Shown here: positions 1 to 8,749 of the stretch, one piece after another
How positions within the stretch are numbered: position 1 is the first letter of the stretch
Layout of the letters: each line of letters starts with the position of its first letter
Source: Xanthomonas sp. DAR 80977
GTDB taxonomy: Bacteria > Pseudomonadota > Gammaproteobacteria > Xanthomonadales > Xanthomonadaceae
DNA: 64,000 bases
Reading direction: 5' to 3'
NCBI RefSeq assembly: GCF_041240605.1
Contig: NZ_CP162487.1
Coordinates: 2,549,001 to 2,613,000 of the forward strand
Made by a program: the position numbers and the translations under genes
The notes under the pieces: model-generated
The model's database searches: none
The model's input: only the letters and a program-made list of their open reading frames with translations
Told to the model about the DNA's origin: nothing

Positions 1-285
1 GGCGACGCCGTGGCCTGGCTGGAGTCCCACCAGTTCACCGGCTCCGAGTTCGTCTACGCCGATCCGCCCTACGTGATGGACAGCCGGCGCGGCGGCAAGC
101 TATACCGCCACGAATACGACGACAAGGGTGCGGTCAGCGTCAAAGTGCGCGGTGAAGCGCCGATCGTCTATCTGACGGGTCAAACGTTCTATCAGCCCAA
201 GAGCGCACCCGACACGCAGGTCGTCAACGCTTCCAAGACGGACGCTGCCAAGGTGATCAGCTTCCGCCTGAGCAACAGCAAGTGA
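1..285 (+). CDS. 5'-clipped ORF: DNA adenine methylase motif joined to an unrelated tail
   Basis: The reading frame is already open at the window edge, so the start is missing. The first ~40 residues look like a D12-class N6-adenine DNA methyltransferase: they contain the catalytic DPPY motif followed by a SRRGGKLYRHEYDD stretch. In that family the protein should continue for ~100 more residues with a conserved SGY region. Instead, from about position 121 the frame runs into ~50 residues (KGAVSVKVRGEAP onward) that look like a small beta-rich domain and end at a TGA. I cannot name that tail. The most economical reading is a deletion or recombination scar joining a broken methylase gene to the end of another gene; activity as a methylase is unlikely. 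Confidence 0.5.
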   Translation, partial: GDAVAWLESHQFTGSEFVYADPPYVMDSRRGGKLYRHEYDDKGAVSVKVRGEAPIVYLTGQTFYQPKSAPDTQVVNASKTDAAKVISFRLSNSK

Positions 286-370
286 TCCCGGTGCTGCCGG
301 CGTGACGAGCGTCGGCAGCGTCCGTCCCCGCGGCCTATTCATCAGGCCAACACCAACCTAGGAGTGCATC

Positions 371-751
371 ATGTCCAAGCCCCTCAGCATCGGCGCTTTC
401 GCCGCCGTGCAATACCTGCCGCATATCGAAACCTTCCTGGCCACCGGCGACGGTGACTTCGACGGCCCGATCTGGGCCAAGGCCACCAGTGAAATCAAGT
501 TCGTCGACGGCCGCGCGAGCTTCACGATGGTTCATGAATTCATGAGCCGCGACGGCAGCCGCATCTCGACGGTCGACACCGCCACAGGCATCCAGGTGCC
601 GGGCATCGACGAGGTCTCGCTCACCGTCATGCACAAGGTGGTCGATTCCACCGGCAAGTTCGAAGGCCTGCGCGGCACCTTCCCGAGCTTCGGACTGCAC
701 AACTTTGCCACCGGCAAGGGCGTGCAGCGCTTCGGCGGCGAACTGAGCTGA
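371..751 (+). CDS. hypothetical protein, 126 aa
   Basis: A complete small ORF preceded by a good ribosome site (AGGAG eight bases before the ATG). The protein has no signal peptide and no membrane segment. Its alternating hydrophobic/polar pattern and many glycines (for example KFEGLRGTFPSFG near the C-terminus) suggest a small beta-barrel; calycin or allene-oxide-cyclase-like barrels have this look, but no diagnostic motif is visible. It lies between a broken methylase ORF and a truncated transposase, so it is probably cargo of the mobile region. Function unknown. Confidence 0.6.
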   Translation: MSKPLSIGAFAAVQYLPHIETFLATGDGDFDGPIWAKATSEIKFVDGRASFTMVHEFMSRDGSRISTVDTATGIQVPGIDEVSLTVMHKVVDSTGKFEGLRGTFPSFGLHNFATGKGVQRFGGELS

Positions 752-847
752 AGTCAGCGCTAAGCAGCAGGTGCACCCGCTGATCGTGGGTGCGCCGGAC
801 GACCTCTCAAGGCGGCGCCGCCGGCACAGACCGACGGCGCCGCTTCT

Positions 848-2761
848 TCAAGGAGCACAGACGTGACACCCGAAGTTGAGGCAGCACTGCCGCGCCGCCT
901 TCTGCTGCGGAATCATGCGCGCGCATTCGACCGCAGTCAGACTGGTGCCGTGGGCCATGATGCCGGCATAGACCATCAGCAGCTCGTCGGTAGAGCGCGG
1001 CTCACGTCCGAGCATGATCCAGCTAAAGCGCACCTGGGCGTCAACGGCCAGAATCACTTCCGGCAATTGAACCTCACCGATGCGGTGATCCAAAGCCGCG
1101 CGCAGCTTGGTCACTTCTGGGTCTTCGTCCTCTGCGGGCAATGGCGACAAATGGAGTTCATCATCCACGCGCAGTACGCCACTGCGGGCTGCAGCGGCCA
1201 CCGCATCGACACCGGCAGTTACTCTGGCCAGCAAAGGCTTCAAGAAAGTGGCAGCCTTGCTGGGTAACGATAGACGGGCATAGTGTTTCTTGGACTCTGC
1301 CTGCCAACGCTCGTCCGTGAAGAACAAGCGCGCACGACCCCGAAAGCTCAGGCTGTGCTCAATCCAGACCGAGCCATTGCGCACCGCGCGGCGCAGGGCA
1401 AACAGGGTGGCCACCTCCAACGCCTGAAACGCCCGTTCCCGGTCTGGGCTGGAGATCGAAACCTGCCAGATCATTCCCAGACTTGGTGCCACCACTTCAA
1501 CTGGCAGCTTTCTGGATCCTTTGAGATATAAAGCTTGCAGCTTGGCAAGGTACTCGATGGCAGGATGCTCGCCGGTGGCCTGCCAGGGCAGCTTTGCAAT
1601 GGCGACGAGCAACGACCGCACGGGGCGAATTCCATCAATCAATCCCTCGCGGACCAGGGAGGCCCTGCTCGGTGGTTTGCGTTTCTGGGTTTCGGTGATC
1701 AAGGCTTCAAGACGGGCACGCAACTCAGCATCTGGCACCGCACCTTGCGCGCTCAAGGCAACAAGTTCGCCGAGCAGCGTTTTGTACATTGCGGCCCAAT
1801 TGACGGTAGCGGGGACATCGGCGGCAGCCTGACGCCACAGATCGGCGATCCGGCGCTGCACCATAAGGATCAACTGGTCTGTGGTGGTGAACAGGCAATA
1901 CCGAAGAAAGCATGCGACCTCCACGGTGCGCGCTGGCTCTTTGATCTTGGCTCCGGCTGAGGGCGGCCTGGAGACAAGTCGGCGCGCGTAGCGGCGCAAG
2001 ATGAGATCGGGGATGTCTGCCAGGTGCTTATGAACGTCCAGCGTGTAAAGCAGGTCGATGCGCTCCAGTACCTCGCTGATTTGGCGGGTTGAGTGTTTCG
2101 CCGGTGCAGCCCATAGCCAACTCTGCTGGGTTTGTCCATCTGGGCGCAGCTCTGAAACTGAGGCTCGCCAGCGATCAAGTGTTGCTGGATCAACGCTGGC
2201 GGCGATGGCGGTGCCTGTTTCAACTTCAAGCTGGGCAAGTGCCGCCGCAATCAGTGTCCGAATTGCCCGCTCGTGCACGATCACCAGCTTGTTCTTGTAC
2301 AGCCATTGACGCGCCCGCACGAGTAGCTGATCGCGGTCGGCGCAGCGCGCCACTTCGTCGCGCAGTTCACGTACCAGTGAGCGGCGCTGGTGCTCGCTCA
2401 TCCACTGGAATCCAAGGACCGTGCAGGCTACTTGTTGGTGATCGAATAGCGTGCGCCCGCGTTCATACATGGCTCTCAGCGAGGCGACTTCTGGTGCTGC
2501 AATGCCAAGCTCGTTGCCAAGGTGGCGCCACAAGGCTACTGGAATTACCCGAAAGGCACCGAGCAAACGCCCACTCATGCGCAGGAAACCAATATGGAGC
2601 GCCAGACCAAGCTTGTGGGAATCACCTCGGCGTGCATTGATTGCGTCGCGCTCGGCACCATCGAAGGTGAAAAATGCCTTCATCTCGAAGTCGCTGATAT
2701 CGCGGGGGAGCCCACGCATCCCCAAAAACGTTGTGTGCCAACCCTGCATCGTGAACCTCAA
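848..2761 (-). pseudogene. tnpA: Tn3-family transposase, C-terminally truncated
   Basis: The 637 residues match the N-terminal two thirds of a Tn3-family transposase of the DUF4158 type: an N-terminal DNA-binding region (residues ~20-170), then the region ending in VYAGIMAHGTSLTAVECARM, which in full proteins leads into the DDE catalytic domain. Full-length relatives are ~950-1000 residues. Here homology stops near position 905 and the last ~18 codons (QKAARQCC onward) are read-through into foreign sequence. The catalytic Asp/Asp/Glu residues are absent, so the enzyme cannot transpose. No resolvase is present. The gene is transcribed away from the surviving terminal repeat at 2857-2894, the usual geometry for this family. 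The left end of the transposon is lost. Confidence 0.85.
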
Positions 2762-2856
2762 AAGTGGGAGGCCACCATACCCGTTTACAAAGCGAACAGG
2801 AAAGTCAATGAAATCAACGGTCTACCCAGACCACCCCCGCGCCAGTGCTAGCTTTG

Positions 2857-2894
2857 CGTACCGTCACTTATTGCACTGAAAACGAGGAGACCCC
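2857..2894. repeat. 38-bp terminal inverted repeat of the Tn3-family element
   Basis: Read on the minus strand it begins GGGGTCTCCTCGTTTTCAGT and continues to 38 bp, the standard length and GGGG start of Tn3-family ends. It lies ~95 bp upstream of the truncated transposase. No matching second end was found near 848-905. The outer GGGG edge lies 10 bases from the poly-A tract of the adjacent terminator, so the transposon landed just beyond the 3' end of the leftward conjugation operon. Confidence 0.7.
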
Positions 2895-2904
2895 GAGCGA
2901 GGCG

Positions 2905-2935
2905 AAAAAAAACCGCCTCGGGGTGTCCGAGGCGG
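2905..2935 (-). terminator. rho-independent terminator of the trb/primase operon
   Basis: On the minus strand a perfect 9-bp GC stem (2913-2921 with 2927-2935, 5-nt loop) is followed by eight T residues (2905-2912). It sits ~105 bp past the stop codon of the primase ORF that ends at 3040, so it plausibly ends the whole leftward trb operon. Confidence 0.85.
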
Positions 2936-3039
2936 CAAGTCTGCATGCGGTTCAGGGAGGAAGAAACCGCGCCGGCGATCAGGGAGGAAAACCGCGCGGC
3001 CTGATGTGCAGCTCGGCCACTTTAGCCGGATTTTTCGAC

Positions 3040-4344
3040 TTATCCGATGCGAGCGGCCCGCCGTGGGCGCTGCTCGATCTGCTGTTGCTTTTTCTCGACG
3101 TGCTTCTGCTCCTGGTGCTGCTGCTCGTCGCGCTGCACCTGGCTGATGGCCGCGCCGATCTGCCGCTTCACGCCCTCGATGCCCAGCTCGCTCTTGTGCG
3201 CCAAGTCGTTGAAGTCGGTGTGCTGCTTCATCGTGGACAGCGCCGCGATCTGCGCGCCGCTCAACATCGACGCCTTGAGCTTGGCCGCCTCGTCGCCGGC
3301 CAGCTCGACCTTGCCGGCGGCGGCGTCGGCAAGGCGCTGCTCGGCGCGCAGGTGGGTCTTGAAGCTGTCGGGCGTGATGGCGGGCAAGTCGCGCGGGTAG
3401 GTGTTCTCGGCCGGCGCGAAGATCGGGAAGATCGCCTTGCCGCCCACGGCCTGGGCGGCCGCCTCGGCCTTCTCCCGGCCGGGGTTGTTGCCGTGGGTCA
3501 TGACCAGGTGCCGGTCGTCGTCGCCGGCGATGATGACCGGCTTGTCCGGGAACTTGGCGTGCAGCGCCTTCGCCACGGCCTCAAGGTTGCCGCTGTCGAA
3601 GGCGGCGACCGTGGCGTGGCCCACGGCCTCGGCCACCTGGGCCGCCGTGGCGTAGCCCTCCGAGATCACCAGCGCCGGCGCGGCCGCCAGGGCGTCCATG
3701 CCGCCGACCGGGTGGAAGCATCCTTCCTTCTTCGAGTCCTTGGCGAACCGCTTAGTGCCGTCCTCCTGGATGTATTGCATCGTCCATTGCTTGCCCTCTG
3801 CGTCGAAGGCCGGGATGTAGGTCTTCTGGCCTTCGCGGTCGGTCATCACGCCGGCCTGCGCCTGGATGCCTTTGGCTTGCAGGTAGGGCGTCGGCTGCTC
3901 GATGGGCACGAGGTCGGCCATCTGCCGACCGACGCGCTGCGCGGTGGCCTCCTGGGCCTTGTCCTGCTCGACGGCTCGCTGTGCCAGCTTCTCGGCCGCC
4001 TCGGCCTGGAGCTTGGCCTTCTCCTGGTCGCTCAAGGCGTAGCCCTTGCTCTTCCAGGTAATGTCCGTGCCGGTCTTGTTGTTGATGATCCGCCCGGCCG
4101 GGTGCCCGTCCAGGTGGCCCACGTAGAAGCCATCGAGCGCGCCCTTCTTGCCGCCCTCGACCGGCACGCGGTGCCGCTTGCCATCCATGATCGGGTGATC
4201 GCCCTGGGCGTTGCTGCCGGTGAAGGACACCGATACGCCGGACTTGATCGGCGTGCCGAAGTTGCCGGCGTCGCCGGCGGCCAGTGCGCTTTGCGCGCTG
4301 ACCAGGAACGCCAGAGAGAGGGCCAGAAGAACGGGTTTTCGCAT
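3040..4344 (-). CDS. TraC-like Toprim primase fused to a signal peptide
   Basis: From about residue 45 to the end the protein resembles the C-terminal part of IncP-type TraC/Toprim primases, which prime transferred DNA: a repeat-like MDGKRHRVPVEGG segment, a charged coiled-coil (~85-125), then the Toprim core with ALVISEGYATAAQ (conserved Glu) and VIIAGDDDRH (Asp cluster). Oddly, the N-terminus is a textbook Sec signal peptide, MRKPVLLALSLAFLVSAQS ending ALA, which a cytosolic primase should not have. I chose ATG 4344 because GGAG lies 9 bases upstream; a TTG at 4359 is also possible. The gene follows trbP, where IncP-1 plasmids carry small exported upf proteins, so a fusion of such a leader to a primase fragment is my inference. 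The N-terminal region of full-length TraC is absent. Confidence 0.65.
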   Translation of the reverse strand: MRKPVLLALSLAFLVSAQSALAAGDAGNFGTPIKSGVSVSFTGSNAQGDHPIMDGKRHRVPVEGGKKGALDGFYVGHLDGHPAGRIINNKTGTDITWKSKGYALSDQEKAKLQAEAAEKLAQRAVEQDKAQEATAQRVGRQMADLVPIEQPTPYLQAKGIQAQAGVMTDREGQKTYIPAFDAEGKQWTMQYIQEDGTKRFAKDSKKEGCFHPVGGMDALAAAPALVISEGYATAAQVAEAVGHATVAAFDSGNLEAVAKALHAKFPDKPVIIAGDDDRHLVMTHGNNPGREKAEAAAQAVGGKAIFPIFAPAENTYPRDLPAITPDSFKTHLRAEQRLADAAAGKVELAGDEAAKLKASMLSGAQIAALSTMKQHTDFNDLAHKSELGIEGVKRQIGAAISQVQRDEQQHQEQKHVEKKQQQIEQRPRRAARIG

Positions 4345-4359
4345 GGGGCAGGACTCCAA

Positions 4360-5058
4360 TCAGAAGAACAGGTAGCCGGCCTTGCTCATGGGGATGCGGA
4401 TCAACCAGAGCGAGGCCAGGTGCAGCGGGTAATAGGCGTAGAAGGCCCAGCGCAGGCGCGGCACGCGCACATCCACCCGCGAGGCCAGGAAGAGCACCGG
4501 CAGGGCTGCCAAGGCCCACAGGTTGCGATTGACGAACCACAGGGCCGCGCAGGCCAGCACCGCGACCGCCGCGGCGGCCCAGCTCGGCCGGCGCGTGTAC
4601 GACCACACCGCCAGGCCGAAAGCCACGGCCGGCCACCAATATTCGACCGAGCTGCCGCCGACCAGGAACACCACGCCGGCGGCCGCCAGGTGCAGCTTGC
4701 CGCCACGTTCGACCAGGTAAGCCGTGGCCGTGACGACCAGCAGCGTGAACATCACGTTGAGCGGCCACCAACCGGCGTACAGGCCGCCGAGGGCCACGAA
4801 GGGCACGGAGGCCAGCGCGCCGAACATCGCCAGGCGCGACATGGTGCGGCCGTACACGCCGCGTTCGAGCGTGCCCGGCCGGGCCAGGTTGTAGGCCAGG
4901 ACGAACACGAAAAGGGGGAGCGCCACGCGGCCGGCCTCGAACAGCACCGGCAGCGTCGCGTTGAACAGGTACTTGTTGACGTGATCGCCGGTCATGAGAA
5001 CCAGTGCGAGCCACTTCAACGCTTCGACGGTTCCATCAGGAATCCGCAGGGCCTTCAT
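4360..5058 (-). CDS. trbP: TrbP, TraX-family membrane protein
   Basis: A 232-residue polytopic membrane protein with about seven hydrophobic segments. The N-terminal KWLALVLMTGDHVNKYLF contains the conserved MxxDHxxK pattern of TraX/TrbP proteins, which acetylate pilin in F and are found next to pilin-processing genes in IncP plasmids. TrbP of RK2 is implicated in pilus production. The start ATG overlaps the trbO stop (TGATG), indicating translational coupling. Position after trbO and before the primase fits the IncP trb order. The assignment of the exact reaction is from the family, not from residues seen here. Confidence 0.8.
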   Translation of the reverse strand: MKALRIPDGTVEALKWLALVLMTGDHVNKYLFNATLPVLFEAGRVALPLFVFVLAYNLARPGTLERGVYGRTMSRLAMFGALASVPFVALGGLYAGWWPLNVMFTLLVVTATAYLVERGGKLHLAAAGVVFLVGGSSVEYWWPAVAFGLAVWSYTRRPSWAAAAVAVLACAALWFVNRNLWALAALPVLFLASRVDVRVPRLRWAFYAYYPLHLASLWLIRIPMSKAGYLFF

Positions 5059-5324
5059 CAGCGCCGGCCCCCGCGAATCGCGTAGGCGCGCAGCACCAGG
5101 AAGATGATGTAGAGCGCTGGCAGTGAGAGCACGAAGGCGATGGGCTTGCCGATCCACGCCGGCAGCGCCCACAGCAGAAGGCCCAAGGCGAAGATCGGGC
5201 CGAGGCCCAGCAGAAGCAAATCGAGCTGGTTCTTGGCCTGTCCTTCCGCCCACTTGCAATAGGCTTGAAGCAACCGGCCGACGCCCAGCGTGTACCGCAT
5301 CATGAAGGCGTGGAATTTGTCCAT
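5058..5324 (-). CDS. trbO: TrbO, small membrane protein of the IncP trb operon
   Basis: An 88-residue protein with two strong hydrophobic segments (about residues 36-55 and 60-80) and a basic C-terminus RAYAIRGGRR, giving a likely N-in/C-in topology. It is identified mainly by position, between the transglycosylase gene trbN and trbP, as in IncP-1 plasmids. Its stop overlaps the trbP start. Known IncP work assigns no essential mating role to TrbO; nothing in the sequence adds to that. Confidence 0.7.
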   Translation of the reverse strand: MDKFHAFMMRYTLGVGRLLQAYCKWAEGQAKNQLDLLLLGLGPIFALGLLLWALPAWIGKPIAFVLSLPALYIIFLVLRAYAIRGGRR

Positions 5325-5352
5325 GTTTAGCCGCTAAATCGGAAGAGCCGGC

Positions 5353-5988
5353 CTACTCGGCCGACCCCTCGCGTGAAGTGTTGAAAGACACCGTGCGGGG
5401 CACGTAGCCGGCCACCGACACGCTGCGAGCTGCTGCGGCCGCTGGGGCGGCCTGCTGGGGTGCTGGTGCCGGCCTGGCCGCCGGCGTCGCCCGCTGGGCC
5501 ACCGTCGCGGGCTGGCTGGGCGTCGAGGGCGTGGCCCCGGCCTTCGTCACGTCAAGCGTGACGAACCGAGCTTCGAGCCAATCGGCCCACTTCGACGCCT
5601 TGCGCATCAAGTCGGCCCGGTACACCGCGTTGTACTGCGGCGTGCGCGAGTGGTAGTTCGCCGCCTTCGTCCAGAGGTCGCCCTTGTCGTTGCGGATGTG
5701 CATCCGCAGCCGCCAGGCGGCCAGGTCGAACGAGTAGCAGCCGGCAGCCGCCACATCGTTCGCCGTGATGCCGTATCGGGCCAGGTCGCCCAGGTACGCG
5801 GTGTTGAACTGCATCGGGCCAACGTCATGCGTGCCATTCGAGTTGCGCACCCACTGGCCCGGCTTGCCGCCCTCTTTCTCGGCGACGGCCAACACGATGT
5901 TGACCGGCACCTCGTACTTGACGGCGGCCGAGATCGAGCAGACGACGCGCTCCTGGAGCTGCGGCGGCAGATCGGCGAAGAACGGCAT
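5353..5988 (-). CDS. trbN: TrbN, periplasmic lytic transglycosylase of the mating apparatus
   Basis: The first ~150 residues are an SLT-type fold: a catalytic Glu in LAVAEKEGG, then NGTHDVGPMQFNTAYL matching the GxMQ motif, then AANYHSRTPQYNAVY. Enzymes of this family cut peptidoglycan to let the type IV secretion channel pass. Residues ~150-211 form an Ala/Pro/Gln-rich tail typical of a flexible linker. No clear signal peptide is visible, as in IncP TrbN relatives, which poses the usual question of how it is exported. It lies between trbM and trbO in the leftward operon. Confidence 0.85.
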   Translation of the reverse strand: MPFFADLPPQLQERVVCSISAAVKYEVPVNIVLAVAEKEGGKPGQWVRNSNGTHDVGPMQFNTAYLGDLARYGITANDVAAAGCYSFDLAAWRLRMHIRNDKGDLWTKAANYHSRTPQYNAVYRADLMRKASKWADWLEARFVTLDVTKAGATPSTPSQPATVAQRATPAARPAPAPQQAAPAAAAARSVSVAGYVPRTVSFNTSREGSAE

Positions 5989-6001
5989 GCCCTCCCCTCC
6001 C

Positions 6002-6589
6002 TCAGTTCAGCCAGGACTGACGGCGGCGCTCTTCGTCCTCGCGCCGGATGCGTTCGTTGTACTCGGCCAAGGCGCGGTCATAGTCGCGCGCTTCGACCCA
6101 ATACCCGCCCCGCTCTGGCGTCCCGACATAGCGCGGCAGCGTGCCGCTGCTGGCGAAGTCGGTGTAGGCGTGGCCGGTGTAGGCCCCGCAGTAGTCAGGC
6201 AACTGGTTGCTGATGTACGTGCGCCCATCGTCGTAGCCGCCCGTCCACATCACCAACGTCGAGTTCAGCGACTGCGCGTCGCAACGGCCAGCGCCGCGCG
6301 AGATCGCCGACACGAGCGACTGCATTTCCGGCGTCTGGCTCGCCACCGGGCAAAGCTGGAGGAAGTTCAGGCGGGCGCGGATCGTGTCCGACAGCTTGCG
6401 CTTCGTGATGTTGAAGTACCGCGACAGCGACGGCGTGCATTCGCTCGGGCGCGTGCCCGACGACAGGCACAGGATCGCCTCGCAGGCCAGGCGCGTGTCG
6501 CCGGTCAGCACGTCTTGCGCGCTGGCCGTGCCGGCGGTCGATCCGAGGGCTGCCACGAGGGCGGCCAGGGCAAACAGTTTCTTCTTCAT
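6002..6589 (-). CDS. trbM: TrbM, exported mating-pair accessory protein
   Basis: A 195-residue protein with a Sec signal peptide (MKKKLFALAALVAALGST, cleavage near ASAQ) and a cysteine-containing mature part (ACEAILCLSSGTRPSEC) typical of TrbM, a periplasmic protein of IncP conjugation systems. Six or more cysteines suggest disulphide bonds. The C-terminus is strongly charged (ERIRREDEERRRQ). It sits 17 bp downstream of trbL and 13 bp upstream of trbN, so it is co-transcribed. TrbM is dispensable for RK2 mating in the classical genetics. Confidence 0.85.
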   Translation of the reverse strand: MKKKLFALAALVAALGSTAGTASAQDVLTGDTRLACEAILCLSSGTRPSECTPSLSRYFNITKRKLSDTIRARLNFLQLCPVASQTPEMQSLVSAISRGAGRCDAQSLNSTLVMWTGGYDDGRTYISNQLPDYCGAYTGHAYTDFASSGTLPRYVGTPERGGYWVEARDYDRALAEYNERIRREDEERRRQSWLN

Positions 6590-6606
6590 GGTTGGACTCT
6601 CCTTGG

Positions 6607-8325
6607 TTACGCAGTTGTGCCGTCGCGGCCTTGCTCGCGGTTGGCGAACGCAGCTACTTCGGACTCGGGATCGGCATCGGCGGGGCCGCCTGCCAGGCTG
6701 TTGTCGCCGAAGCTCGGCGCGGGCTGCTGGTCGGGCACGTCGATGTTCTCGGCCGTGCCGCTTCCTTGCGCCTTGATCGCGGCGGCGATCTTTCCGCCAG
6801 TGGTGTCGGCGATCCGCTCGGCTGCGGCTTCGCGCAGGCTCGCGGCTTTGGCCTTGGCAACATCGGCGGTTCCCTTCGCCAAGTTCGCGCCGGCGTCGGC
6901 GGCGATGCGGCCGGCCGTGCCGAGGGCCGATGCGGCCGATGCGAGCAAGCCGGGGCCGGTGCTGCCCGGTGCGGCCTGCTGCCCTTGCCCTGCCCCGCCG
7001 GCGGGCTTGGGTTCGTTCTTGGCGGCCTTGTCGGCACTGCTGCCGGTGCTGGCCGTCGAGCTGCTGCCCTGGCCGCCGGCGTCGGCTTTGCCGCCGCCCT
7101 TATCGCCGCCCTTCGAGCTGCCCGAGCTGCTGCCGGTCGAGGGGCTGCCGCCACCCGACGAAGAGCCACCGCCGGAGCTGCCGCTAAAGCCCGCAGCCTG
7201 AGCGAAGGGCGTGCTGCCGGTGCCGGCGTCGCCGCCGCCGCCCGCACCGCCGCCCGAGCTGCCGCCGCCCGAGAAGGCCGACATAACGTCCGTGCCTGCC
7301 GACACGTTCTCATTGGCCTTCGAGAAGGCGGCCATGACGGCAGAGGCACCACCGGCGGCCGAGGCTGCGCCGGCGGCCAGAGCGGCGCCGCCGGTCGCGG
7401 CCGCTGCTGCTGCCATGCCTGCGGCACCCAACGCAGCGCCTGCACCGAACTGGCCGATGCCGGCACCGCCCACGCTCGCGCCGGTGATGATCCCGGCGAT
7501 GAGCGGCGGAATCTTGTTGACCAACGCCAAGAGGATGATGACGACGATCAGCATCACGCCCATTTCCTTGAGGCTGATGCCGGCGCTCATGCGCGAGTAG
7601 TAGTCATCGAGGAAGGTCTTGCCGATGCCCACCAGGAGCACCATTGCGAAGAGCTGCGCGGCCACGCCCAGGACGACCTTGTAGTAGTTGATCGCCATGT
7701 CGGAAGTCCAGCGCGAACCACCGAAGCCGAGGAAGAACACGCCGCCGTAGGCGAGCACCCAGCCCGACGCGAGCAGCAGAAGCATATTCACACCGACCAG
7801 GGCCAGGATGACCAGGATCGCCACGGCCATGAGGATGCCGGCCATGCTGTCCACCGGCGACCACACCGAGGACTGATCCATCACCTTGTCGAAGATCGCA
7901 AAGCCCACGTCCACGATGCCCGAGGGCGACAGAGCATTGCCCAGGCCCGTCGCGTTGCCGGCGAGCTGCCGCAACGACGCATAGATGGACGAGGCGAAGT
8001 TAGGGCCGTTGGTCAGCGCCCACCAGAAGAAGCCGGTAAAGATCGTGAAGCGGACGAACTCCGCGAAGAACTCGCCAATGTCGGCCTTGCGCAAGGCCAT
8101 CATGCCGAACGTCCAGACCATCGAGATCACAACCAGCGTCCAGAAGAGCCAGGTTGCGGCCGTGGTGATGACACCGGCCCAGCCGCTCGCGGCGGCCTGG
8201 TAGCGATCCAGCACGCTATCGAACACGCCGGCGTTGTCGATGGCCGCGTGGGCATCGACCGCGAAGAACGCCAGCCAGACGAACAGCGGCAGGGCGAGGG
8301 TTTTTAGATTGGCTGGCATTCTCAT
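6607..8325 (-). CDS. trbL: TrbL (copy 1), polytopic channel component of the conjugative T4SS
   Basis: A 572-residue VirB6/TrbL protein. After a signal-like first segment there are about six membrane helices up to residue ~300, including the conserved GFGGSRWTSDMAINYYK stretch seen in IncP TrbL. Residues ~300-460 are an extremely Gly/Ala/Ser-rich low-complexity region (GGGSSSGGGSPSTGSSSGSS) and the C-terminus is Ala-rich and charged. TrbL is an inner-membrane part of the DNA/pilus translocation channel. I start at ATG 8325, which has GAGG upstream, rather than at a longer frame to 8376 that would run into trbK. A second, rightward trbL lies at 9102-10724. Confidence 0.9.
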   Translation of the reverse strand: MRMPANLKTLALPLFVWLAFFAVDAHAAIDNAGVFDSVLDRYQAAASGWAGVITTAATWLFWTLVVISMVWTFGMMALRKADIGEFFAEFVRFTIFTGFFWWALTNGPNFASSIYASLRQLAGNATGLGNALSPSGIVDVGFAIFDKVMDQSSVWSPVDSMAGILMAVAILVILALVGVNMLLLLASGWVLAYGGVFFLGFGGSRWTSDMAINYYKVVLGVAAQLFAMVLLVGIGKTFLDDYYSRMSAGISLKEMGVMLIVVIILLALVNKIPPLIAGIITGASVGGAGIGQFGAGAALGAAGMAAAAAATGGAALAAGAASAAGGASAVMAAFSKANENVSAGTDVMSAFSGGGSSGGGAGGGGDAGTGSTPFAQAAGFSGSSGGGSSSGGGSPSTGSSSGSSKGGDKGGGKADAGGQGSSSTASTGSSADKAAKNEPKPAGGAGQGQQAAPGSTGPGLLASAASALGTAGRIAADAGANLAKGTADVAKAKAASLREAAAERIADTTGGKIAAAIKAQGSGTAENIDVPDQQPAPSFGDNSLAGGPADADPESEVAAFANREQGRDGTTA

Positions 8326-8335
8326 CGTCAGCACC

Positions 8336-8563
8336 TCACCATTCGCGTTTCGGGCTGGGCTTGAAATCCCCACCACGACGCAAGCACAGCGACGAAAAAG
8401 CCTGCTGGACGCCCTTGTCCTCGATCTTGGCGATGTTCTCGGGCTTGCAGTTCTCGTCGTTCACTTCCGGCATGGGGGCCGTGGCCGGCTTGTTGTCGCA
8501 GCCGGCGACCAAGGCCGCCACGAGGGCGGCCGAGGCCAAGGACAGAGCCTTGATTGCTTTCAT
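8336..8563 (-). CDS. trbK: TrbK (copy 1), entry-exclusion lipoprotein
   Basis: A 75-residue protein with a lipoprotein signal (ALVAALVAGC, lipobox cysteine at residue 22) and the short charged mature domain of IncP TrbK: NKPATAPMPEVNDENCKPEN, then a second Cys near the C-terminus. TrbK anchors in the inner membrane and blocks entry of a related plasmid (entry exclusion). It is immediately upstream of trbL, as in IncP-1. The mature part is clearly similar to the rightward TrbK at 8830-9105 but the C-terminal ends differ (SPKREW here, versus NWLELADP there). Confidence 0.85.
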   Translation of the reverse strand: MKAIKALSLASAALVAALVAGCDNKPATAPMPEVNDENCKPENIAKIEDKGVQQAFSSLCLRRGGDFKPSPKREW

Positions 8564-8572
8564 GAATCCCCC

Positions 8573-8740
8573 TTACCAGGTGCGCGCCGGGCTGGCCCGG
8601 TAGCTGCCCTGGCGCAGTTGTGCGGCCGCTGCCGCCTGCTGGGCTTCCTTGTCGGCGTCGGCCTGCATCTTGGTTGCCATCGCGTTCTGCTGCGCGATCA
8701 GCAGGCCGACGCCGACCTTGAGGCCCGGCAGCAGGCGGCG
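8573..8740 (-). pseudogene. trbJ: 3' end of trbJ (remnant)
   Basis: Just upstream of the leftward trbK the minus strand is open and ends with a TAA at 8573-8575. The readable protein is ~50 residues, rich in Gln and Ala (LIAQQNAMATKMQADADKE), which is the kind of sequence found at the C-terminus of TrbJ, the coiled-coil VirB5-like protein encoded before trbK. No start codon or upstream trbJ sequence remains: near 8740 the homology stops and rightward trbK-like sequence begins. The identification rests on gene order plus composition, so it is probable rather than certain. Confidence 0.5.
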
Positions 8741-8749
8741 CACGCCGCT

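Noticed and set aside
2845..5085. 746-residue plus-strand frame
   Set aside because: It lies opposite the trbO/trbP/primase genes, has a Leu/Gly/Arg/His-only composition typical of a GC-rich shadow, and no family features.
6654..7466. Long Ala/Arg/Pro-rich frames opposite and within the trbL low-complexity regions
   Set aside because: They arise from GC-rich Gly/Ser repeats in trbL read in other frames.
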